Shown here piece by piece: positions 25,397-32,965 of a stretch of 64,000 nucleotides of DNA; position 1 is the first letter of the stretch; every line of letters begins with the position of its first letter. The stretch is taken from assembly GCF_003391055.1 (NCBI RefSeq), contig NZ_QUAJ01000011.1, positions 1 to 64,000 on the forward strand, written 5' to 3'. Both the position numbers and the translations under genes were made by a program. Source of the DNA: Psychrilyobacter piezotolerans (GTDB lineage: Bacteria; Fusobacteriota; Fusobacteriia; Fusobacteriales; Fusobacteriaceae). The notes beneath the pieces were generated by a model. It was not told the origin of the DNA. It saw only the letters and a program-made list of their open reading frames with translations, and made no database searches.

Positions 25397-26499
25397 TAGT
25401 TCTCACCTCCAGAAAGCTGCATATCCATCATTTTCTTCCTTTCAGCTTTATTTTCCTGTTCCCTTCTCCACTGGTGCAGTACCAGAGTCAGGGCTATTAT
25501 TCCGTAGGAGACAAATACCCTGAAAAACTCTCCTATTTGAGCTGATCCTACCAATTCCTTTCCTGCCCTTGGTGATATCACGAACATCAGATGAAATAAT
25601 ATTATTCCCCCTAAGGCATTTGGTATACTGGCTTTTGCAGCTGTTGCCCCGCCTATGAGGATCGCTGCGATAGAGAACATCCCTATCTGCTCATGACTGT
25701 TATATGTATTCATAGTTCCTATATTTTGTAAAAATATTATCTGTCCGACAGAAGCTAATACAGTAGATATTACAATAGATAAGATCCTGGTTTTTTCCAC
25801 TGCTATTCCCGCTGATTTTGCTATCTCCATATCCTGGCCTATAGCTCTCATATCCTGGCCTAACTTAGTTTTTCTAAACCAGACTATAAAGAAACACAGA
25901 GCAGCAATTATTGATATAGTAAAAAGAGGTACTGTGAATTCTCCTACCTTTACAACCATAGACTGGTCCAGCACCTGACGGATATTCTTCAGGTCGATGG
26001 CATTTCTAATCCCGTATCCACGACTCAATATTATTTTTTTATTTGTCATGGGAATGATATTCCCCATCCCGTATAAAACTACCAGCTGGTAGACACCATT
26101 TATAAAAAATCCCATAATTATAGAAGTTATCATCTCTCTGCCCTTGGCTTTATTTAATATATACCCGCCTAATATACCCAATAAGACAGCAATTGGTAAC
26201 GAGATTAAAACGGCCAACACAATCCCTTCCATCCCCACTATCCTCCAATCGGTAATAAAGATGAGTCCCAGCTGGCCGGCCATTGCTCCTAAAACTATTC
26301 CAAAGTTCAGCCCCATTCCTGCAACTACCGGTATGATGAGAGACAGTACTAAAAACGAGTTTCTGGACAATCTGGAGATCATCTCCTGAACCAGGTATCC
26401 CCCCGACAGACCGGATATGGGAGCAGCCATGACAATCATTACTAAGATTACTATTGGCACTATGTTATTTATAAGAAATTTTTTACCTTTATTTTCCAT
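25396..26499 (-). CDS. ABC transporter permease (BPD_transp_2/nucleoside-sugar type)
   Basis: A 367-aa permease with about nine or ten hydrophobic segments and the BPD_transp_2 signature region ...GQDMRAIGQDMEIAKSAGI (EAA-like loop, residues about 212-230) and ILIGGATAAKA. It pairs with the homologous permease at 26489-27526, whose end overlaps its start by 11 bases. Together with the double-domain ATPase and the DUF3798 binding protein they form a simple-sugar/nucleoside-type importer. The substrate cannot be told from sequence. Confidence 0.92.
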   Translation of the reverse strand: MENKGKKFLINNIVPIVILVMIVMAAPISGLSGGYLVQEMISRLSRNSFLVLSLIIPVVAGMGLNFGIVLGAMAGQLGLIFITDWRIVGMEGIVLAVLISLPIAVLLGILGGYILNKAKGREMITSIIMGFFINGVYQLVVLYGMGNIIPMTNKKIILSRGYGIRNAIDLKNIRQVLDQSMVVKVGEFTVPLFTISIIAALCFFIVWFRKTKLGQDMRAIGQDMEIAKSAGIAVEKTRILSIVISTVLASVGQIIFLQNIGTMNTYNSHEQIGMFSIAAILIGGATAAKASIPNALGGIILFHLMFVISPRAGKELVGSAQIGEFFRVFVSYGIIALTLVLHQWRREQENKAERKKMMDMQLSGGEN

Positions 26500-27526
26500 T
26501 CTTTTTCCCCCCTTTCCTAGTCAAAGCATAGAGGATCATTCCATTTGAAATTATTATCCTCAGGGTTTCTGACATATCTGTTTTGACCAAGTTATTTATT
26601 ACCGAAGGTGTCATTGTAAGGATCCCCTGGAATAAAAAAGTTCCTATCATTACATTTATTACCGTTGCTTTATTTACAGAAGCGCCCCCTATAAGGATCG
26701 CTGCGATTGCCGGAAATGCCATATAGAATGGTGCTAAGTATAGCTGGATAAATCCGAAACTCTGCTGATAGACTATTATTCCTACGGCAGCTAACATAGT
26801 AGACATTATTACCGACTTAGTTCTTACCCTGTCTATATCTACCCCTGTTGCCAGAGCAAATTTCGGATTTGCTCCTACAGCCTTCATTGCCAGACCTGAC
26901 TTGGTTTTGAAGAATCCCCACATCAAAAATGCCAAAAAACCAAAAAACATTATTTCGCCAAAAGGAATCTTGTCTGCCATTGGAAAGATTCCATTGAGTG
27001 CTCCCTGCCAATATTTTTCTATACTGATAGTTGTACGGAGACCAGACCCTCCATATGCCCAGATCATATCCTGACTTTTAAAAGGCAGGATAAGCCACAT
27101 GATACACATAATTGCCACTGAGGAAAATCCCACATAGGTAGCAATCATCATCTCTCCACCCTTTACTCTGTTTAATATCTGTGAATACCCCCATCCAAAT
27201 ATAACGGCAAATGGAATTGCCATTATGATAGCTCCCCAAAATCCAAAGACTCCGGTGAGACCCATCTCTACGCTGATTACAGCTCCTATCAATCCGGCCT
27301 CTACCCCTAAAGGCAGTCCAAAGTTTAATCCTGTTCCCGAATATATCATAGGCATAAGAGATAACACCAGGATAGCATTCATTCCAAATCTTATCAGTGT
27401 ATCACTTATAGACGTTCCCAGATTTAAACCCACAAACGGAGCAGCCACATACATACTCAAAAGAAATAGCGCTATTATTACCCTGGGCCACCCCATAGTT
27501 TCAACATAACTTTTAATTTTTTCCAT
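26489..27526 (-). CDS. ABC transporter permease (BPD_transp_2 type)
   Basis: A 345-aa permease, about nine hydrophobic segments, with the cytoplasmic coupling loop GLAMKAVGANPKFALATGVD (residues about 214-233) and the ILIGGASVNKAT motif shared with its partner. The start overlaps the 3' end of the ATPase gene by 14 bases and the end overlaps the next permease, so all subunits are translationally coupled. Confidence 0.92.
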   Translation of the reverse strand: MEKIKSYVETMGWPRVIIALFLLSMYVAAPFVGLNLGTSISDTLIRFGMNAILVLSLMPMIYSGTGLNFGLPLGVEAGLIGAVISVEMGLTGVFGFWGAIIMAIPFAVIFGWGYSQILNRVKGGEMMIATYVGFSSVAIMCIMWLILPFKSQDMIWAYGGSGLRTTISIEKYWQGALNGIFPMADKIPFGEIMFFGFLAFLMWGFFKTKSGLAMKAVGANPKFALATGVDIDRVRTKSVIMSTMLAAVGIIVYQQSFGFIQLYLAPFYMAFPAIAAILIGGASVNKATVINVMIGTFLFQGILTMTPSVINNLVKTDMSETLRIIISNGMILYALTRKGGKKNGK

Positions 27527-29255
27527 CGGTTCCTCTCAACTCCTCAAGTTCTGAATCAGTTCCCTCTATCCCTATCATCAATTCTCCAATTTTAATTTTG
27601 TCTGCTTCTGGAGGCAGTATTCCAGCTGTTATTGCCGCTACCCCTTCCCTGATCTCTCGGAGTTCCTTCAGCTCTGAATCTCCTCCTATCCCTACCATCA
27701 ATTCCCCAAATTTAATTATGTCTGCTTCTGGAGGCAGTATCCCGGCTACTTTCCCCTCTGTTATTATAGCTATCCTGTCACTGATCCCCCGGAGCTCCTC
27801 AAGTTCCGAAGAAGTTATAATTATTGTAGTGCCATATTTTTCATTGTATTCCCGAAGGGTTTCCAAAACTAATTTTTTTGCTCCTACATCTATTCCCCTG
27901 GTTGGCTCTGAAACCATTAATAATTCAGGTTTCATGGTAAATGCCTTGGCCAGACACACTTTTTGCTGATTTCCCCCACTGAGTTCCCCAGCTGTCTGCT
28001 TAGAGCTCATACACCTGATCTCTAATTTCTTTATATATTCCAATGCATTTTTTTCCACATTTTTCTCATCGACCCATTCTACCAACCCGCCGAGATATCT
28101 TTTGATGAATTCATCCTTGATCTGGATTGCAGAGTAAGCTATATTATCTTCGATAGTCCCGTCCAGGAGCAGCCCTACCCCCTTTCTATCCTCTGAAACC
28201 AGGAAAATACCTTTTTCCAAGGGTAGTTTGGGCTGATTCAACTTCAATTTTTCACCTCTAAAAGTTATCTCTCCCCCGGTCGTATACAGCCCCATGACTC
28301 CATTAGCTATCCCTAATTTTCCCTGCCCTGCCATTCCGCCAATTCCTAAGATCTCACCTTTATATACTTTCAGGTCTAATTTTTTTACCGTTTCTCCAGG
28401 CATATCCACCCAAAGCTTATCCAGTTCCAGGAGAACTTCCTTGTTTTGAGCTGCTTTTTTTACCGTTTCCGATTCACTGAAGCTCCTGCCGATCATCCAT
28501 TCTGTTATCTCATGGGAGCTGGTTTTCTTCGTTTCTATCTCCTTTATCAAGACTCCATCCCGGAGCACTACCACCTTGTCACTTATCTCCATGATCTCAT
28601 TCAATCTATGGGTGATAAATACTATGGAGATCCCCTCATTGGCCAGCCGTTTCATTGTTTGCAGCAATATCTCTGCTTCCGATTCTGTAAGTACTGCTGT
28701 AGGTTCATCCAGTACCAGCAGTTTGGTGTTTTCCCTCTCTATTTCTCGGGCTATCTCTGTAAATTGTTTATGTGCCACCGGCATCTCTTTTATTATAGTT
28801 TTTGGATCCATCTTTACACCCAGATGTCCCACCGCTATCCCTGCCCTGGCTTCCATCTCCAAACTGTCCAGCTGCTTTATCCTGTCACCAAATAAGATCT
28901 CTAAAAAACTATTTTTAGTCGATTCCCTATTAAGAACTATATTTTCAGTAGCTTCAAATCCAGGTATCAGGGAAAACTCCTGGTGGACCATCCCTATCCC
29001 TGCCTCTAAAGCATCAAATGGAGATTTAAAATCTATCTCCTTCCCTTCAAACTTTATACTTCCGCCGTATCCCCCGGTTTCACGAATTACAGGCATTCCA
29101 AATATAGTTTTCATTAGAGTCGACTTTCCTGCACCATTTTCTCCTACCAGTCCTATTATCTCACCCTTGTTTATACTTATATTTATATCTTTCAATACAC
29201 AATTTTCACCAAATGATTTGGATAAATTTTCTATCTTTAAAAGTAGTTCACTCAC
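27513..29255 (-). CDS. ABC transporter ATPase, double nucleotide-binding domain, with C-terminal repeats
   Basis: A 580-aa protein with two ABC domains, like RbsA/NupA-type ATPases. Domain 1 has Walker A GENGAGKST and LVLDEPTA; domain 2 has a degenerate Walker A region (GIGGMAGQGK), the signature LSGGNQQK and SEPTRGIDVG. The C-terminus is odd: a block of about 43 residues (SELEELRG...AGILPPEAD...GELMVGIGGD, residues 483-526) is repeated at 527-567 and begins a third time at 568-580. The repeats are visible in DNA as well (27678-27809 and 27555-27677), so this is a tandem duplication at the gene end. Confidence 0.93.
   Translation of the reverse strand: MSELLLKIENLSKSFGENCVLKDINISINKGEIIGLVGENGAGKSTLMKTIFGMPVIRETGGYGGSIKFEGKEIDFKSPFDALEAGIGMVHQEFSLIPGFEATENIVLNRESTKNSFLEILFGDRIKQLDSLEMEARAGIAVGHLGVKMDPKTIIKEMPVAHKQFTEIAREIERENTKLLVLDEPTAVLTESEAEILLQTMKRLANEGISIVFITHRLNEIMEISDKVVVLRDGVLIKEIETKKTSSHEITEWMIGRSFSESETVKKAAQNKEVLLELDKLWVDMPGETVKKLDLKVYKGEILGIGGMAGQGKLGIANGVMGLYTTGGEITFRGEKLKLNQPKLPLEKGIFLVSEDRKGVGLLLDGTIEDNIAYSAIQIKDEFIKRYLGGLVEWVDEKNVEKNALEYIKKLEIRCMSSKQTAGELSGGNQQKVCLAKAFTMKPELLMVSEPTRGIDVGAKKLVLETLREYNEKYGTTIIITSSELEELRGISDRIAIITEGKVAGILPPEADIIKFGELMVGIGGDSELKELREIREGVAAITAGILPPEADKIKIGELMIGIEGTDSELEELRGTDGKN
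27555..27809 (-). repeat. Intragenic tandem duplication in ABC ATPase
   Basis: Two units, 27678-27809 (132 bp) and 27555-27677 (123 bp), plus a partial third to 27516. The frame is kept; the second unit has lost nine bases. Shared DNA includes TCTGCTTCTGGAGGCAGTAT on the plus strand in both. Confidence 0.85.
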
Positions 29256-29330
29256 TTTTATCCCCCTGTTTTGCTGATTTAATGATAAAAAAGGGGCTTT
29301 CGCCCCTCCACCTTACCTTTTTTAGGTTCT

Positions 29331-30506
29331 TTAGTTGATTTCAAAATATTGTTCAGGAACTTTAAGAGCTGTCATATGAAGATATCCTTTTCCAAATACA
29401 TATGTATCCTGATACACTAAGAAAAAGTTCTCTCTCTCTATACCTTCAACATCTACATATTCACTTCCGTTCCAACCTGCTCCAGGACTTTGCATTCCTA
29501 AAGATGCCATAACCTGATCAAAGTCATCTACCTCTGATCTTCCATCTATTACATCTATTACATGGGTTCCTAAAGCCACTGCTGCTGCAAAGTTATATGA
29601 GTATGCCCATGTTCCCATTCTTCCAGATCCACCAGCTTTAACAACTGACTTTTCCACTTTATTTAATATTTTAGGCCAATTTCCCTTTTCGCTCTTATCA
29701 AATTTAACCCCTAAAGCTCCAGGATATCCCATTGTTGGAGAAGGCAGATCAGCTTCTACGAAGTACCCTCCATCTTCCGCTATCCTCTTCAATAAAGGTT
29801 CAGTCTGTGCATCATTTGTTGCGAAAAATGCAGTATCCTTACCGTATTTTTCTAACCATGAAGGTACTTTTTCCAGGATAAACTGTTGAGCTCCTGCTAC
29901 ACCGACGTCACTTACAGGATCCGGGGCAGTCATAGTTATGAATTCCATTCCTAAGTCTGATGCCGCCTGCTTCATGATATCTCTTCTTCTAGATAAAAGT
30001 TCATAACTCATATGTCTAGGAAACGATATATGCATAAATTTCTTTGCTCCCATCTCTTGAGCTGCTTTTACAATTAAGTAACCTCTAGCCACATTATCAG
30101 GATTTAATACTAAGTCTGCTACGTCTGCAATCATCTCCGGATCTTCATGGGGACTGTTTGCAACTAATATAATATCAGGATTTTTTTCCCTTACCCTCCT
30201 GAAGGCTTCAACCGTTCCAGGAACAGCTTCTGTTATCACTATTGCTTTCATCTTGGGATCATCTGCTAAACTTACGATTTGAGAAATTGTAGTTTCCATC
30301 TCCTGCATAAAGTTGTCCGGGTAAGTTATATGGATTACTTTCCCGCCTTTCTCAGCCGCTCCAAACTTCTTTATTAATTCCTGGGCTCCTCTAAGACCAT
30401 CTTCCGACTGAGATACCGTCCCAGATACTACACCAATATGGTAGTCTGCCGAAAACGCAAACGCCGACATTATAAACATTGCAACTAACAAAAATAATTT
30501 TTTCAT
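29331..30506 (-). CDS. DUF3798 periplasmic substrate-binding protein
   Basis: A 391-aa secreted protein with a Sec signal peptide (KKLFLLVAMFIMSAFAFSA, cleavage near residue 20) and no lipobox. The mature part resembles periplasmic-binding-protein folds and matches my knowledge of DUF3798 proteins (start YHIGVVSGTVSQSEDGLRGAQ, later FATNDAQTEPLLKR). First gene of the importer operon behind a near-consensus promoter (30600-30628). In this position it is almost certainly the binding subunit for the ABC permeases. The ligand is unknown. Confidence 0.85.
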   Translation of the reverse strand: MKKLFLLVAMFIMSAFAFSADYHIGVVSGTVSQSEDGLRGAQELIKKFGAAEKGGKVIHITYPDNFMQEMETTISQIVSLADDPKMKAIVITEAVPGTVEAFRRVREKNPDIILVANSPHEDPEMIADVADLVLNPDNVARGYLIVKAAQEMGAKKFMHISFPRHMSYELLSRRRDIMKQAASDLGMEFITMTAPDPVSDVGVAGAQQFILEKVPSWLEKYGKDTAFFATNDAQTEPLLKRIAEDGGYFVEADLPSPTMGYPGALGVKFDKSEKGNWPKILNKVEKSVVKAGGSGRMGTWAYSYNFAAAVALGTHVIDVIDGRSEVDDFDQVMASLGMQSPGAGWNGSEYVDVEGIERENFFLVYQDTYVFGKGYLHMTALKVPEQYFEIN

Positions 30507-30599
30507 CCTTTCATCTCCTTAAAATAAAGTTATATATAAATACCATTTGGCTGGCACTATATTTCGTTAAAGAAGTACACTTTCAAACTATTAGTATTG

Positions 30600-30628
30600 A
30601 GTTTACTCTAATATGAACAACCTGTCAA
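30600..30628 (-). promoter_or_regulatory. Promoter of the DUF3798/ABC operon
   Basis: Minus strand consensus -35 TTGACA (30623-30628), 17-base spacer, -10 TAAACT (30600-30605). Leader of about 90 bases. Confidence 0.8.
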
Positions 30629-30658
30629 TAGTTTCGGACATTTTATTTTAAAAAACTT

Positions 30659-30689
30659 AAAAAGACGCTAAAGTTTTTAGCGTCTTTTT
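30659..30689. terminator. Terminator after the FMN oxidase gene
   Basis: Stem GACGCTAAA/TTTAGCGTC (30664-30684), 3-base loop, A5 and T5 flanks on either side. Confidence 0.88.
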
Positions 30690-30710
30690 AAGTTTTTATT
30701 GTTTTTTTAA

Positions 30711-31730
30711 TTAATCCCTGTATATCATACTTTTATCTATCTCTTCTAAACTTCCGGCACCTGTCAGTATCATACCTTGGTACAGCTGATTCTTCAGAGT
30801 TTCCAAAGTTAATTTAACTCCTTCCCTTCTGCCTCCTACACTTCCCCAAATAATAGGTCTCCCCACCAATACACAGTGAGCTCCAAGGGCTAAGAATTTA
30901 ACTATATCCATCCCTTCCCTTACTCCGCCATCAGCTATTACTACCATCTTTTCTCCTACAGCTGCAGCTATTTCAGACAGAGTCTCTACAGAACTTATAG
31001 TCCCGTTTAAAACACGGCCGCCGTGGTTCGATACTATGATCCCAGCCACTCCTGCTTCCATGGCTATCCTAGCTTCTTCTACACTGAGAATTCCCTTTAA
31101 TATAAATGGTAATTTTGTTGAATCCACCAATTCCTTTAATTCTTCCACTGATTTTGGTCCTACAGGCTGTCCCATAGTACTCATAACCAATAATCCGGCC
31201 CCATCTACATCTACTCCTACTGCAAGTGCCCCTGCTTCCTCTGCCATCCTTATTCTTTTTATAATCTCAGAATTTTCACGGGGTTTGATGATAGCCACAC
31301 CCTTACCGTCCACTTTTTTTATAGCTTCTATCCCCCATCTATAAAAATCCGGATTTCCTCCATCACCTATCATGGCGATAGTCCCGCATTCTATACTTCC
31401 ATTTACGATATCATCTATATAGTCTTCCTCTGCTATTGCTCCTCCGGCATTATAGTTTAACCCAGTTATAGGTGCTGCCATTACCGGACTGGAAAGTACC
31501 TTCCCTAAAAAATTAAATTTAACATCCGGATCCTTGGCATCATGTAGTGTTTTCATCATAATTCTGATTTCGTTTAATTTATCATAGTTTCTCTGCATAG
31601 TTGACCCGTTTCCTGCTCCCCCCATTCCCGGTACCATCCCCCTGCACCATACACCATTACATTCACGACATATAGCACATACACCTTTCATCTTTTCCCG
31701 GGCACTATTTTTTACCTCTTTTAAGTTCAT
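30711..31730 (-). CDS. FMN-dependent 2-hydroxyacid oxidase/dehydrogenase with N-terminal Cys cluster
   Basis: A 339-aa TIM-barrel flavoprotein of the lactate oxidase/IMP-dehydrogenase-like family. Substrate and FMN motifs: MAAPITGLNYN, FILKGILSVEEA (catalytic Lys), IIVSNHGGRVLNG (catalytic His and Arg) and VIADGGVREGMDIVKFLALGAHCVLVGRP. The N-terminus carries CAICRECNGVWCRG (residues about 18-31), a four-cysteine pattern absent from aerobic lactate oxidases and suited to an Fe-S or metal site. In an anaerobe it more likely passes electrons to a carrier than to oxygen. Single gene, with palindromic candidate operators upstream. Confidence 0.85.
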   Translation of the reverse strand: MNLKEVKNSAREKMKGVCAICRECNGVWCRGMVPGMGGAGNGSTMQRNYDKLNEIRIMMKTLHDAKDPDVKFNFLGKVLSSPVMAAPITGLNYNAGGAIAEEDYIDDIVNGSIECGTIAMIGDGGNPDFYRWGIEAIKKVDGKGVAIIKPRENSEIIKRIRMAEEAGALAVGVDVDGAGLLVMSTMGQPVGPKSVEELKELVDSTKLPFILKGILSVEEARIAMEAGVAGIIVSNHGGRVLNGTISSVETLSEIAAAVGEKMVVIADGGVREGMDIVKFLALGAHCVLVGRPIIWGSVGGRREGVKLTLETLKNQLYQGMILTGAGSLEEIDKSMIYRD

Positions 31731-31845
31731 ATTTTACCTCCATATTTTAATTATTTTTTATCTATATTAATTTTTTTATCTATAATATTACATGTTAAAA
31801 AGACCTTAAATTTCTCTATTTTTGTCTCCTAAATCTTACCATAAA

Positions 31846-31896
31846 ATTATAAAAGTTATAACTTTATAAGTTATTTTTCTAGTTAAAAAAATAACT
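31846..31896. promoter_or_regulatory. Candidate operator cluster and promoter of the FMN oxidase
   Basis: Minus strand -10 TATAAT (31846-31851) followed upstream by the perfect 12-bp palindrome AAGTTATAACTT (31853-31864) and a 10-bp inverted repeat AGTTATTTTT/AAAAATAACT (31869-31896). The motif AGTTAT occurs several times in both orientations, as expected for a repressor site over the promoter spacer. The regulator is unknown. Confidence 0.45.
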
Positions 31897-32019
31897 AATT
31901 TTATTGTATCTTTTTTGATTCAAAGATGCTAAAATTTATAGATTTATAGAGAATTATTCTTAAATCAATAAAATTTAAAGTTTAATCAGCTTTATTACAT
32001 CGGGGGGAGGTAAAATCAA

Positions 32020-32886
32020 ATGAAAAGACATTTAAAGGGGTTATTTTTTGATTATTTTGTTATTAATTTAGGGTTGATCTTATCAGCCATTGGGATAGGT
32101 ATTTTTTTGGTCCCTGGAAAATTAGTCAGCAGCGGGGTTCCAGGGATTGCCACTATACTATTTTATGGGATGGGGATTCCCATTGGTCTTACTATTCTGG
32201 TCTTTAATATTCCTATATTTATCCTAGGTGTTAAAGTATTCGGAAAGGAATACGGATTCAAAACTTTTTTCGGAATTGTGGGGTTAGCCTTTTATACCCA
32301 AACATTTCAAACATTATTAAATAATACCTCTGTAGTGGACTATGCCAAGGGCGGAAATTTACTCTTGGCTCCTATCTTTGGTGGGCTGTTTTTAGGTGCA
32401 GGAATGGGTTTAATTTTTAAATTTGGCGGGAGTATGGGAGGAGCCGATATCCTGGGACAGGTTATCAGTAAATATTCCAAACTGCCTGTTGCCCATGCTA
32501 TATTGATGCTGGATATGCTCGTAATGGGAAGCGGAATAGTAGTCTTCGGAATAGAGAAGGGACTCTATGCTATCCTGTCTGCATTTACCTGTAATCTGAT
32601 CTTAAACAAGATATTTGAAGGGGTAAGTAATAGTAAGATGGTATATATCACCAGTTCAAAATATCAGGAGATCCAGGAACTCCTGACTAATGATATCCAG
32701 ACTCATACCACTACTATTATGACTAAGAGCCGTATCCAGGATTCTGAAAGAAAGATGATCATGGTTATCTTAAAGAATAAACAGCTCCGTGATCTACAGG
32801 TGTTTATAAATAGAATTGATCCAAAGGCTTTCATTGTTATCTCTGAAGTATATGAAGTTTTCGGTGATCCGGAAGATGATGATTAA
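32020..32886 (+). CDS. YitT family membrane protein (DUF161/DUF2179)
   Basis: A 288-aa protein with five or six N-terminal transmembrane helices (GLILSAIGIGIFLVPGKLVSSGVPG start, GGSMGGADILGQ motif near residue 145) and a C-terminal soluble DUF2179 domain (residues about 205-285, with KMIMVILKNKQLRDLQVFINRIDP). This is the standard YitT layout; members are thought to be transporters or membrane sensors, without a settled substrate. Strong GGGGGAGG site seven bases upstream; an extended -10 (TGCTAAAAT, 31927-31935) may be the promoter. Confidence 0.9.
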   Translation: MKRHLKGLFFDYFVINLGLILSAIGIGIFLVPGKLVSSGVPGIATILFYGMGIPIGLTILVFNIPIFILGVKVFGKEYGFKTFFGIVGLAFYTQTFQTLLNNTSVVDYAKGGNLLLAPIFGGLFLGAGMGLIFKFGGSMGGADILGQVISKYSKLPVAHAILMLDMLVMGSGIVVFGIEKGLYAILSAFTCNLILNKIFEGVSNSKMVYITSSKYQEIQELLTNDIQTHTTTIMTKSRIQDSERKMIMVILKNKQLRDLQVFINRIDPKAFIVISEVYEVFGDPEDDD

Positions 32887-32925
32887 AAGCAGCGTGACGT
32901 TTCACCCAAATTTCTAAATTATTAG

Positions 32926-32957
32926 AAAAAAAACCTCCTAAAAATTAGGAGGTTTTT
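32926..32957. terminator. Bidirectional terminator between yitT-like gene and pheT
   Basis: CCTCCTAA/TTAGGAGG with flanking A7 and T7 and a 3-base loop, between convergent genes. Confidence 0.9.
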
Positions 32958-32965
32958 TTATTGGT

